Below, piece by piece: positions 1 to 7,243 of a stretch of DNA of 40,319 nucleotides. The stretch lies in NCBI GenBank assembly GCA_947584415.1, contig CANPWN010000007.1, positions 1-40,319 of the forward strand. Direction: 5' to 3'. The stretch comes from an uncultured Clostridia bacterium. GTDB taxonomy: Bacteria; Bacillota; Clostridia; Christensenellales; UBA1242. The notes under the pieces are model-generated. The model worked only from the letters and a program-made list of their open reading frames with translations. It had not been told where the DNA came from and ran no database searches. The position numbers and the translations under genes were made by a program. Each line of letters opens with the position of its first letter. Position 1 is the first letter of the stretch.

Positions 1-137
1 ACCGCGAAACAAAAGACATCTATATTGTCGCAGATGTGCTGGGTCATAAAGATGTCAACACCACCAAGCGCCATTACGCTGCAATCAGCGAAGATATGCG
101 AAAGGATGTTGCAAACAAAGTTAAAATTGGAGAGTAA
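1..137 (+). CDS. Tyrosine recombinase (phage integrase family), C-terminal fragment
   Basis: The reading frame enters from the left edge (first full codon at base 3) and ends at TAA 135-137, giving 44 residues. The segment LGHKDVNTTKRHYA is the C-terminal catalytic box of the tyrosine recombinase family: the LGH histidine followed by the HY that carries the nucleophilic tyrosine. The family cuts and rejoins DNA at specific sites through a 3'-phosphotyrosine link, in phage integration, transposition, inversion or dimer resolution. Too little is visible to tell these apart. The fragment is followed by a GC-richer region rich in inverted repeats and then by a surface-protein gene, so a mobile-element or inversion role is as likely as a housekeeping one. 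The upstream part lies outside the window. Confidence 0.85.
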   Translation, partial: RETKDIYIVADVLGHKDVNTTKRHYAAISEDMRKDVANKVKIGE

Positions 138-456
138 CCGCGGGGACAACTAGAATTTTTGATGTATTCGGGGCCCCAAAAAATGCTTGACATTTTTTGG
201 GAGAGGAGCAGCCAAGTGAGGCCGTAAGCGATTGCGTTAGCAATCCGTCAACCGAATGCAGGCTGCGACGATGTTTTCCCCGCGTAACCCCTTTTCACAC
301 CACTGCAAGGCTTGATACCTGCGCCTTGCGACGTGGTATAAGTGTTCGCCTCATTTTCTCGCCGGGCAAAGCCCTTCCCCTCGAAAAAGAGTCTCCAAAT
401 TATAAATATCGCGGGGCAATTTGAAATTTTCTTCACAAAGATAAGACCCAAAATTA
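138..456. other. Non-coding stretch with nested inverted repeats; candidate structured RNA or element end
   Basis: No convincing gene lies between the recombinase stop and the terminator at 457. Base composition is visibly GC-richer than the neighbouring genes. Complementary segments nest. CGCGGGGA 139-146 pairs with TCCCCGCG 277-284. Inside it are a hairpin at 175-201, GCAGCC 208-213 with GGCTGC 261-266, and GATTGC 230-235 with GCAATC 240-245. Outside it are GCAAGGC 305-311 with GCCTTGC 323-329, extended by ACCAC/GTGGT, and GGGC 364-367 with GCCC 371-374. A second CGCGGGG at 410-416 could compete for the 278-284 strand. This suggests a structured transcript or the terminal sequence of the element carrying the recombinase. 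It matches no RNA family I recognise. Short ORFs on both strands here look spurious. Confidence 0.35.
175..201. repeat. Perfect 11-bp inverted repeat (hairpin) after the recombinase gene
   Basis: CCCAAAAAATG (175-185) and CATTTTTTGGG (191-201) are exact reverse complements around the loop CTTGA. It begins 38 bases after the recombinase stop. It has no T-tract beyond the stem, so it is a poor classical terminator. It could be a recombination-site arm or an RNA stem. Confidence 0.6.
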
Positions 457-484
457 AAAACCTCTGCCGATTGGCAGAGGTTTT
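457..484. terminator. Bidirectional intrinsic terminator
   Basis: AAAACCTCTGCC (457-468) pairs with GGCAGAGGTTTT (473-484) around the loop GATT, a 12-bp stem. A-rich and T-rich ends suit termination in both directions. On the minus strand it overlaps the stop codon of the surface-protein gene. On the plus strand it would end transcripts from the recombinase side. Confidence 0.75.
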
Positions 485-3251
485 ATATTGCGCTTGATGT
501 TGCTTTAAAATTTTTGTTTGTTAAATATGTTTCAACAGAAGTGGTTGTGACATTGCTGCTAGCCCACAAAAACCATTGGAGTATTGGCAGCCCTCCATTT
601 ATAGCGTCACCACATATCCATTCAGACCCTGTAAAACCAGTGTAATATGTGCTTGATCCCGAAGTTTTGATATATACCCCTGATATTTTTCTTGCAGCAC
701 CTGAACCAATGCATGTCCCAGTGATGGTTTCTCCAACTCTAATAAAATCACCAATAAAATAGGAATCAAAAATATCCAAAGTGCCTGAGTTTATAGCAAC
801 AAAAGCTGCTTGTGTGATATAGAAATCAATACCTTCCGGATGTTTTGTGCAGTCTATTGCGCAAGCACGGACAGTTAATGTTGAATTTGGTGCGACTTCA
901 CTTATTAGACCTGAAGCAACCTCAGCCTTTGTGCTTCCGCTTCTGTATATATTACTTAGCGTCACCACACCCACGCTTCTTCCAAACAACGAAGCATATG
1001 TTCTGTCTGAAATATTGAAATCAAAGAACATGATATCATGAATTGTGGCGTCTGTTATTTCATCAATAAAATAAGTTCCGGCGCTTTCCCCTTCTAGTTC
1101 AAGATTATACAAAATATAGCCTTGCCCATCAAACGTTCCGGTGAAGGTTTTAATTGTGTGAAGAACTTGGCCAGTGCAATCAATGTTGTTGTCTAAGAAG
1201 ATTTTGTCGGTTGAATTGAAAAGGCCATTGGCATTGGTGAAGTCCGACATAGCTTTTAATCCTGTGAAGTCTGTGATGTGATATGTTTCATCCGAAGCCT
1301 TGTAAATACCGGAAGAGGATGAAACAAAATTGTCAAATGTTATAATTGAACAAGTGTCATATTTTAAAGTTATGCACGGGCGAATGCCAATGTAATCAAC
1401 ATCATATGAAAAAGCCACTTGGAAATCTCCGCTCGCTTCAATAATATATGGCAAATCAAACTCTTCATAAGTTGAATTAAGATAATATTCACTATGTTTA
1501 TTTTTATACACCATAAGACGATTGGCTATAGCAAAATCTGACCCCTTCGACATTCTCACAGAATCATCAGTATATTTTGCAAACACACCTGAAGTCATGT
1601 CTTCATAAGTTGGAACATGAGCTTCTGTGACTTGGTCTGGATTAGCAGCAGTTAAATATTTTAAAAATGTTGATATCCAAGTTAATTGACAATTAGATGC
1701 TAAAATTAAGTCAGAAATAACCTTCGCTTCATTTGGCGGCACAGAAGTGTCCATCAAATACCATTTGATTGGTTCAACTCTAAACCATGTTTTTTGACCT
1801 GTGACCGCAGCTGCGCCATTACTATAAATTGAATCACTATCTACAGCATCTGCATTTCCTGAAACATATTTCTCCCCTTTAGAATTACTATATTCTGTCC
1901 AAATGTTATCACCAAATGTATATACTTTGCCAGTGGCTGCCATGGCAGCCGTGCTTATTCCTGAAGCATATGTCTGCGGATATTCCCCAAAATACGTATA
2001 ATGCAACTCATGTCCATTAACTTTTTCTGAATACCATGTAACTGATGTCTGCTCTGGTTCTGTTATTGTGACTTTGTAATTAAGTGTCAAACATGGACGA
2101 ATAGATATAGAAGAAGCAGTATCATCCACATATCCTACTTCGATAGGTCCCATAAAGCAACACCCATATAGTGTCGCTCCTGTCCCACTTATCTCTATTT
2201 CTTTTGTTATAAGCGAACGCGACATACAATTGGTTACTCCATTTCTATAGTCCGAAATACAATTTAGAAGCATTCCATGATTCGAAAGTGTAAAATCACT
2301 TGGTGAAGCCATCATTGAAGATTGTTGGGTTATATCATCATCACTAACATCAGCACTACCTTTATCTACTCCAGTTGCCCTATGTGAACGTAGATAATAA
2401 AGTCCAGAAGGGTCTGCATTTACACTATATTTATTGCGTTCATCATATGATAAAAGGTAAGCATAGTCAGATGTGTTTGTTCCACTTCCGTCTGATATAT
2501 TGCTATATGTATTGTTTTTGACTGTTTCATTTTTTATGACACTGTCTTTATATGATGAAAGTCCAGAGTCAGTAAGAAATGTGCCATTTAACCAAGTGCG
2601 AACATTGGAGCTACTCCATGAAGCATTTGTTCCAACGTGAGTTTTATTAAACGGAACATTGCTTGCAAGAGCAACATCTGAAATGACTTTTATTTCTTTT
2701 GAAGAAGTTAGGCTATTAGGATTTGTCCCATCAATTATCCACCACTTGATTGGTTCAACCTTAAACCATCTTTCTGTTCCATCTGAACCAACCATTGTCC
2801 CATCTTTAAATGTGTAATTAGAGTTAAATTTAGTTTGTTTTCCTGAAACATATTTTTGTCCGGAAAGACTATATTCTGTCCATATTGTGCTTCCCACGGT
2901 GTAAGTTTTTCCTGTTTTAGACATAGATGCCGTTGAACCAGAATAATATGTCTGAGGATAAGTGCCAAGTTCGGTGTAATAATATGTATTGCCGTTTAAA
3001 GTTTCACTTTTCCATGTTATGTTTGATGTGGTTGCCGCCTCACCAACATCTGAGATTGTGGACGGAGCGGAAGCCGTTGAAAAAAGATTTGAAATGTTTG
3101 GGAAGCAAAACATGGACAAAACAAAAGCCAAGGCGGATGAAAAAAAGATTTTCAAAAGCCCTGGCTGTTTTTGAAAATGTGGATAATTTTTAGTTAGGCA
3201 GTAAGGCTGCCCCCCCCCCCGGTGATATTTTGTTACAAAAAGTTTTTTCAT
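483..3251 (-). CDS. Exported surface protein with two DUF6273-like domains and a GLUG-like C-terminal region
   Basis: The 922-residue frame opens with an odd 32-residue leader containing RGGG, encoded by an 11-G tract. A signal peptide follows at about residues 33-64 (LKIFFSSALAFVLSMF core). Two related modules come next: about 78-395, with WFKVEPIKWWIIDG and a closing SIRPCLTLNY, and about 402-630, with WFRVEPIKWYLMD and IRPCITLKY. These resemble the DUF6273 domain of secreted Firmicutes proteins; function unknown. Residues about 640-880 contain FTGTFDGQGY, like GLUG repeats of beta-helical surface proteins. No LPXTG or other anchor is visible. Three starts compete: ATG 3251 (this frame), an out-of-frame ATG at 3258 with better Shine-Dalgarno spacing, and TTG 3155 directly before the signal peptide. 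A paralogue sits at the right edge of the window. Confidence 0.8.
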   Translation of the reverse strand: MKKLFVTKYHRGGGQPYCLTKNYPHFQKQPGLLKIFFSSALAFVLSMFCFPNISNLFSTASAPSTISDVGEAATTSNITWKSETLNGNTYYYTELGTYPQTYYSGSTASMSKTGKTYTVGSTIWTEYSLSGQKYVSGKQTKFNSNYTFKDGTMVGSDGTERWFKVEPIKWWIIDGTNPNSLTSSKEIKVISDVALASNVPFNKTHVGTNASWSSSNVRTWLNGTFLTDSGLSSYKDSVIKNETVKNNTYSNISDGSGTNTSDYAYLLSYDERNKYSVNADPSGLYYLRSHRATGVDKGSADVSDDDITQQSSMMASPSDFTLSNHGMLLNCISDYRNGVTNCMSRSLITKEIEISGTGATLYGCCFMGPIEVGYVDDTASSISIRPCLTLNYKVTITEPEQTSVTWYSEKVNGHELHYTYFGEYPQTYASGISTAAMAATGKVYTFGDNIWTEYSNSKGEKYVSGNADAVDSDSIYSNGAAAVTGQKTWFRVEPIKWYLMDTSVPPNEAKVISDLILASNCQLTWISTFLKYLTAANPDQVTEAHVPTYEDMTSGVFAKYTDDSVRMSKGSDFAIANRLMVYKNKHSEYYLNSTYEEFDLPYIIEASGDFQVAFSYDVDYIGIRPCITLKYDTCSIITFDNFVSSSSGIYKASDETYHITDFTGLKAMSDFTNANGLFNSTDKIFLDNNIDCTGQVLHTIKTFTGTFDGQGYILYNLELEGESAGTYFIDEITDATIHDIMFFDFNISDRTYASLFGRSVGVVTLSNIYRSGSTKAEVASGLISEVAPNSTLTVRACAIDCTKHPEGIDFYITQAAFVAINSGTLDIFDSYFIGDFIRVGETITGTCIGSGAARKISGVYIKTSGSSTYYTGFTGSEWICGDAINGGLPILQWFLWASSNVTTTSVETYLTNKNFKATSSAI
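3210..3220 (-). repeat. Homopolymeric G(11) tract near the 5' end of the surface-protein frame
   Basis: Eleven consecutive C on the plus strand read as G(11) on the coding strand, 31 bases after ATG 3251. They encode the end of His-Arg-Gly-Gly-Gly. With 10 or 12 G the 3251 frame would terminate a few codons later at TAA. Tracts of this length are prone to slipped-strand mispairing and also to assembly error. Confidence 0.9.
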
Positions 3252-3267
3252 TTTTCATTTTTCCTTT
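3249..3267 (-). promoter_or_regulatory. Tandem start codons in different frames behind one ribosome binding site
   Basis: On the minus strand an AAAGGA Shine-Dalgarno is followed by two ATG codons, at 3258 and 3251, seven bases apart and therefore in different frames. The first has near-ideal spacing. Only the second is in frame with the signal peptide at the present G(11) length. The first would be in frame at G(10). Confidence 0.6.
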
Positions 3268-3290
3268 TTGTGGATAAATTACTTATTATT

Positions 3291-3318
3291 AGTATAATCG
3301 AAAGTTATAGAAAAGCAA
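3291..3318 (-). promoter_or_regulatory. Putative housekeeping promoter of the surface-protein gene
   Basis: On the minus strand, TTGCTT (3318-3313), a 16-base spacer and TATACT (3296-3291) give a plausible sigma-A promoter. The predicted transcription start lies about 33 bases upstream of ATG 3251. The rest of the 3252-3549 gap contains a 16-base palindrome at 3343-3358 and the spoIVB terminator; I see no gene in it. Confidence 0.45.
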
Positions 3319-3437
3319 AATAAAATGATATAAAACTACAAAAAAATGCATGCATTTTGCCAGGGCATCCCAAAAATGCCCACATTTCGGGAAGAGGTTT
3401 TTTAATTGTGAAAACAATCGTTGCCAAGTGAGATTGA

Positions 3438-3486
3438 CAATAAAAAGAAAAAGGGCAGTCTGATGATTGTCCTTTTCCTTTTATTG
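3438..3486 (-). terminator. Imperfect long stem-loop downstream of spoIVB
   Basis: CAATAAAAAGAAAAAGGGCA (from 3438) is nearly complementary to the stretch ending at 3486, leaving a loop of about ten bases. On the minus strand the 3' arm is T-rich, so it fits an intrinsic terminator about 60 bases after the spoIVB stop. Confidence 0.5.
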
Positions 3487-3549
3487 TGAAGCATATCTCC
3501 TTCACAACTTTAATATGTGCGTTATTTAAAGTTTTATGCAAAATATTTT

Positions 3550-4749
3550 TTAAGTCATCCAATCACTATAAACCCCGTATCCTTTGCTTGGGTCAGACAT
3601 GAAAACATGGGTCACTGCGCCAACAAGTTTGCCGTTTTGGATGATTGGGCTGCCGCTCATCCCTTGCACAATGCCGCCTGTCAATTCCTTTAGGCGCTTG
3701 TCTTTGACACGGAACACAATACTTTTGTCGTCCGCCTTGGCTTGATATGAGGCCTTTATGATTTCAATTTCATACTCCTCTCTTATTCCGCTGACGCTTG
3801 AAACAATATAGGCTTTGCCCGGCGTTACCGACAACCTGCCGCCAAGTTTAATTGTCAAATTTGGGTCAATAAGCCCTTCCATGTCCGTAAGCGTTCCAAA
3901 CACGCCAAACTGCGTGCTTTTTTCAATTTGACCCTTTGGCGTGTCGCTCGTTAAAAAAGTGCATCTTAGTTGCCCTGGGCTATTGCGCTCGCTTTTCTCT
4001 ACGCCCAAAAGTTGACAATCAAAAACTTTGCCTTCGTCTGCCTCAACATTATTTTCGCCATCGGTTATTGCGTGGCCAAGCGCCGCAAAATAGCCGTTAT
4101 CTTTGCGGGCATATGTCAAAGTCCCCACGCCATTGACTTCATCTCGCACCCAAAGTCCAAGTTTATATTTTTGAGTGGATGCGTCTTTTTCACCTTTTAT
4201 TATCGCCTTATGCGGCTTGTTTGCCCTTAGATATGTCACCTCAAACTCGCCGTTATCACTCTCCTCAACAATTTGCTGCAAGTTTTCAAGAGAGTTAACC
4301 TTTATTCCGTTAACTTCGGTAAGCATGTCACCTTCGCGAAATTCAACATCCTTTTGCGTCCACTTTAAACCATCCTCAGTTTCAACCATCTTTTCGCTCA
4401 TCACAATTGCGCCTTTAGACGAAAGCGAAATGCCAATTGGCACGCCACCGAGATAAACCTGCTCTTCGTTCGAGCAAGTGACACGCATTTTTCTGATGGG
4501 AATAAGGCCAAAGAGTTTGAACTCTATTGTTCCCTCGCCCTTTTCACCCACCGAAACCTGTTCGGTGGTGTTCATCTTCGCTGTTACAAAACTGCCAAAA
4601 ACATGTTTTTGATTGGCAGATTCAATTTCATCATAGGTTGCAAGAAACCCCTCAGGCAAAGAAAAAATTTGCTTAAAACCAATATTTCCCACAAAAAGCA
4701 CTGCCACAAGCAGCGAAATTGTCAAAAGATAAAGCACCTTTTTTTTCAT
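3550..4749 (-). CDS. spoIVB: SpoIVB serine peptidase (S55 family)
   Basis: SpoIVB is made in the forespore, crosses into the intermembrane space and cleaves SpoIVFA, which triggers pro-sigma-K processing in the mother cell. The 399-residue product starts at ATG 4749, preceded by GGAGG at ideal spacing; an in-frame ATG at 4785 has no such site. It has an N-terminal membrane anchor (about 4-26), a PDZ region (about 100-185, with GDMLTEVNG) and the S55 domain. The catalytic triad is visible as His226 (LGHAITD), Asp350 (KDKRL) and Ser365 (GMSGSP), with the family's 15-residue Asp-Ser spacing. It follows argR and recN, as in Bacillus and many clostridia. The usual next gene, spo0A, is absent; a surface-protein gene lies there instead. 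Confidence 0.95.
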   Translation of the reverse strand: MKKKVLYLLTISLLVAVLFVGNIGFKQIFSLPEGFLATYDEIESANQKHVFGSFVTAKMNTTEQVSVGEKGEGTIEFKLFGLIPIRKMRVTCSNEEQVYLGGVPIGISLSSKGAIVMSEKMVETEDGLKWTQKDVEFREGDMLTEVNGIKVNSLENLQQIVEESDNGEFEVTYLRANKPHKAIIKGEKDASTQKYKLGLWVRDEVNGVGTLTYARKDNGYFAALGHAITDGENNVEADEGKVFDCQLLGVEKSERNSPGQLRCTFLTSDTPKGQIEKSTQFGVFGTLTDMEGLIDPNLTIKLGGRLSVTPGKAYIVSSVSGIREEYEIEIIKASYQAKADDKSIVFRVKDKRLKELTGGIVQGMSGSPIIQNGKLVGAVTHVFMSDPSKGYGVYSDWMT

Positions 4750-4764
4750 TTTGCCTCCAAAGAT

Positions 4765-4794
4765 TAGTTTCTTTGCTTTTGGCAAAATTATTCT
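4765..4794 (-). promoter_or_regulatory. Candidate forespore (sigma-F/G-like) promoter of spoIVB
   Basis: On the minus strand AGAATA (4794-4789), a 17-base spacer and GAAACTA (4771-4765) resemble the forespore pattern TGAATA-N17/18-CATACTA with three mismatches. It lies between the recN terminator and the spoIVB ribosome binding site. Sigma-F/G control of spoIVB is known in Bacillus; the match itself is my inference. Confidence 0.35.
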
Positions 4795-4819
4795 AAAAAA
4801 AGCACCTTATGGGTGCTTT
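4795..4819 (-). terminator. Intrinsic terminator overlapping the recN stop codon
   Basis: On the minus strand AAAGCACC (4819-4812) and GGTGCTTT (4806-4799) form an 8-bp stem whose loop holds the recN stop. Seven T follow (4801-4795). It separates recN from spoIVB, so spoIVB probably depends on its own promoter. Confidence 0.75.
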
Positions 4820-6456
4820 CTATCATAAAGTTCTTTGGCGTTTTTAAGCATGGTTTCAGAGATGTTATTTCCACCAATGATATGCGCAATTTCTTTGATA
4901 ATGTCGCCACCTTTAACCTCTTTAATTTCACTGAACGTGGCGTTTTCTCTGGTTGTTTTTTCAACTTTATAAAACATATCTCCAGCCGCGGCAACCTGAG
5001 GAAGATGTGTGATTGCAAGCACTTGGTCAAAACGCGAGATGTTTTTAAGTTTTTCCGCCATCATGTTGCCAACCTCACCGCTTATGCCAGCGTCTATTTC
5101 ATCAAAAAGCAGGGTTTTTTCGTCATTTTCACGAGCAAACATGTTTTTCATGGCAAGCATAATTCTGCTGCTTTCACCACCTGACGCAGTTTTGGACAAA
5201 TCTTTTAAAGCCTCGCCTTTATTGGCAGAAAAAATGAGTTTGACATCATCAAAGCCATCAAAAGAAACTTCTTTTTTCTTAAATTCGACCTCAAAGCGCG
5301 CGTTTTTCATGCCTAGGTCTAAAACCTGTCTTTCAAGACCCTCAGATATAACTTTGGCAGCCTTTTCGCGTTTGTCATGAATCTTTTGGCAGACATCTTC
5401 CGCCTTTTTCTCCAGCGAAAGAAGTTCTCCGTTAAACCTTTGAAGCATGTTTTCGCTGTCAGCAAGAAAATCAACTTCCTCTTTATATGTCTTAAGCGTA
5501 TTTAAGACTTCTTCAATGCTGCCACCAAATTTGCGTTTTAACTCGCGAATTTTATCCCGCCTTTCAGACAGCCTTTCAAGTTCTATTGGGTCTGCATCAG
5601 CATCAGCAAGAACATCCTTAACCGAACTTAAAATATCCTCCATCTCAAGTCTGGCGCTTGTCAAACGCTCATGAAGTTCGCTGACAGCGTCTATGTCGCT
5701 CAGTCTTGAAAGTTGTCTTTCGCCAGCGAGCATATTTGAAAGCACCCCGCCATTTCCATCAGTTAGCCTTACAAATTCGCCAAGTTCGTTTGTAATTCTT
5801 TCGCTTGCCTCCAAAATTTTGAGCCTTTCTTCAATTTCCTCTTCTTCGCCCTGTTTTAAGTCCGCCTTTTCTATTTCTGAAATTTGAAATTCAAGATAGT
5901 CGCGGCGGCTTTGCCTTTCTCTTTCGCTGCCACCAACGGAACTAATCTTTGACTTAATTTGTTTTATCTCATCCAAAATTTCCTTTAAATCAATCTTTTC
6001 TTGGGATATGTCACAGAACTTGTCTAGATATGAAAGATGATTTTTACTTTTAAGAATTTCCATGTTTTCATGCTGCATAAAACTGTCAACAAGCCCTTCC
6101 GCCAAACGCTTGATTGTGGTCTGCGGACACATAACCCCATTGACACGCGAAGTTGAACGCCCGTCTGATTGAAGAGTGCGAGAAATGATAAGGCTTTCAT
6201 CATCAGCCTCAATTTCATTTAAAATTTCATGCACTAAATTTGAAACCGGCTCAAATTCAGCGTCAACACGCATGCTTTGTTCGCCACTTCTTATGAGCAT
6301 CTTGTCAGTTTTCAAAGATAAAACAAATTCAAGAGCATTAAAAACAAGGCTCTTACCTGCACCAGTTTCACCCAAAATTATATTTAAGCCTTTTGAAAAT
6401 TCAATGTCTTGACTTTTGATTAAAGCCAAATTTTTTATAGATAAAGATTTGAGCAT
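4807..6456 (-). CDS. recN: DNA repair protein RecN
   Basis: RecN is an SMC-like ATPase that gathers at double-strand breaks and promotes recombinational repair. At 549 residues it is close to family length. The N-terminal ATPase half has Walker A GETGAGKS (29-36). A long Glu/Lys-rich coiled-coil middle follows (about 150-370). The C-terminal half has the ABC signature SGGESSR, Walker B TLLFDEID and an ITHLPQVAA switch region. It begins 8 bases after the argR stop, so the two are co-transcribed. A terminator overlaps its stop codon. Confidence 0.97.
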   Translation of the reverse strand: MLKSLSIKNLALIKSQDIEFSKGLNIILGETGAGKSLVFNALEFVLSLKTDKMLIRSGEQSMRVDAEFEPVSNLVHEILNEIEADDESLIISRTLQSDGRSTSRVNGVMCPQTTIKRLAEGLVDSFMQHENMEILKSKNHLSYLDKFCDISQEKIDLKEILDEIKQIKSKISSVGGSERERQSRRDYLEFQISEIEKADLKQGEEEEIEERLKILEASERITNELGEFVRLTDGNGGVLSNMLAGERQLSRLSDIDAVSELHERLTSARLEMEDILSSVKDVLADADADPIELERLSERRDKIRELKRKFGGSIEEVLNTLKTYKEEVDFLADSENMLQRFNGELLSLEKKAEDVCQKIHDKREKAAKVISEGLERQVLDLGMKNARFEVEFKKKEVSFDGFDDVKLIFSANKGEALKDLSKTASGGESSRIMLAMKNMFARENDEKTLLFDEIDAGISGEVGNMMAEKLKNISRFDQVLAITHLPQVAAAGDMFYKVEKTTRENATFSEIKEVKGGDIIKEIAHIIGGNNISETMLKNAKELYDRKHP

Positions 6457-6464
6457 CTTTCACC

Positions 6465-6917
6465 TTAACTTAACATGTCATTTAATGAATTAACCGCCTC
6501 TGAAGCAATGACAGCGGTTGGGAAAATCAACATAAGTGTGTCGTCACCATTGACAGCGCCAGCAAGTTCAGTGATGTTAAGTTTGTCAATAAAACTTGCA
6601 AGACCTGATGCCATGCCTTTTAGCGTTTTGACAACGACCAAATTTAAAACAGCCTTAACAGAAATAACCGCCTCACGGAAGATGGATATGTATTTATTAG
6701 AAATCTGCTGCTCGTCTGAACCGACAATGGCATACTTATACTTTCCAGAAGATGTTAAGATTTTGGTAAGACCAAGTTCTTTTATATCCCTGGAAATGGT
6801 TGCCTGTGTGATTTCAAAATTGGCATTTTTAAGTTCTCTTGCAAGTTCATCTTGGGTTTCAATCTCTTTGGTTGAAATAAGTTCCAAGATTTTTGATTGT
6901 CTCGCACTCCTTGCCAT
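6465..6917 (-). CDS. argR: Arginine repressor ArgR/AhrC
   Basis: ArgR is a hexameric, arginine-dependent transcription regulator of arginine biosynthesis and catabolism. The 150-residue product has an N-terminal winged helix (about 1-70, with ATISRDIKELGL as recognition helix region). Its C-terminal oligomerisation/arginine-binding domain (about 80-150) contains NGDDTLMLIF, equivalent to the family's GDDT motif. The ATG has a strong AGGAG site. argR upstream of recN is a classic Firmicutes arrangement. No arginine pathway genes are in the window. The upstream region carries a good promoter overlapped by inverted ARG-box-like sequences, which indicates autoregulation. Confidence 0.95.
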   Translation of the reverse strand: MARSARQSKILELISTKEIETQDELARELKNANFEITQATISRDIKELGLTKILTSSGKYKYAIVGSDEQQISNKYISIFREAVISVKAVLNLVVVKTLKGMASGLASFIDKLNITELAGAVNGDDTLMLIFPTAVIASEAVNSLNDMLS

Positions 6918-6929
6918 CTCTCCTCCGTG

Positions 6930-6969
6930 AAACGCTATATCCCTTTATTTTAAAGGGGAATAGGCGTTT
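6930..6969 (-). promoter_or_regulatory. Stem-loop in the argR leader
   Basis: AAACGC (6930-6935) pairs with GCGTTT (6964-6969), TAT with ATA, and CCCTTT (6941-6946) with AAAGGG (6952-6957), giving a three-part stem of 15 bp. It lies between the predicted transcription start and the argR Shine-Dalgarno. It could affect mRNA stability or translation; no effector is suggested by the sequence. Confidence 0.45.
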
Positions 6970-6970
6970 G

Positions 6971-7039
6971 TGCATAATTATAAATTTATATTTATAACTG
7001 CATTTTTGATTATTATACAACATGATTTATAATTATGCA
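6971..7039. promoter_or_regulatory. Paired ARG-box-like operators upstream of argR
   Basis: TGCATAATTATAAAT at 6971-6985 recurs as an exact reverse complement at 7025-7039. Each resembles the ArgR half-operator TGAATAATTATTCA. The distal copy covers the -35 and spacer of the argR promoter and the proximal copy lies just downstream of its start, so binding would repress argR. A further 19-base palindrome is at 7098-7116. The rest of 6918-7243 is AT-rich and I see no gene in it. Confidence 0.55.
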
Positions 7040-7040
7040 A
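7012..7040 (-). promoter_or_regulatory. Promoter of argR-recN
   Basis: On the minus strand TTGCAT (7040-7035), exactly 17 bases, and TATAAT (7017-7012) form a near-consensus sigma-A promoter. The leader to the argR ATG is about 90 bases. The -35 and spacer coincide with an ARG-box-like sequence. Confidence 0.7.
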
Positions 7041-7097
7041 GTGATTTTTGCATATTTATTCACACAATTTTTATAACAATTTGATTTTATGCAAAAA

Positions 7098-7116
7098 TAT
7101 AAATTTGAAATTTATA
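7098..7116. repeat. 19-base AT palindrome upstream of the argR promoter
   Basis: TATAAATTT (7098-7106) and AAATTTATA (7108-7116) flank a single G. It is upstream of the argR -35 and shares AT-rich character with the ARG-box-like sites. It may be an additional weak operator or simply AT-rich spacer. Confidence 0.4.
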
Positions 7117-7201
7117 AATATAAACGCTTATGCAAAGCCAAAATTGACTCGCCCGCATCAAAATTTTGGAAGCCTACTCTTTCGCCTCTACCCTAGGCAA
7201 T

Positions 7202-7224
7202 AAAAAAACCGCCAAGGTAGGCGG
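7202..7224 (-). terminator. Intrinsic terminator after thiI
   Basis: On the minus strand CCGCC (7224-7220), loop TACCTT, GGCGG (7213-7209) and seven T (7208-7202) form a textbook terminator 20 bases after the thiI stop. It ends the pheS-pheT-desulfurase-thiI transcript. Confidence 0.85.
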
Positions 7225-7243
7225 TGGAATTTTATATTGTTCG

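Noticed and set aside
230-336. Integron attC-like site or CRISPR repeats in the left region
   Set aside because: No GTTRRRY/RYYYAAC core pair is present, and no regularly spaced direct repeats were found here or elsewhere in the window.
197-451. Short ORFs on both strands in the GC-richer left region
   Set aside because: They overlap each other and the predicted stems, have no ribosome binding sites and resemble no domain I know.
3305-3562. 85-residue minus-strand ORF between spoIVB and the surface gene
   Set aside because: It overlaps the spoIVB terminator and stop, has no ribosome site and shows low-complexity Phe/Lys content typical of non-coding AT-rich DNA.
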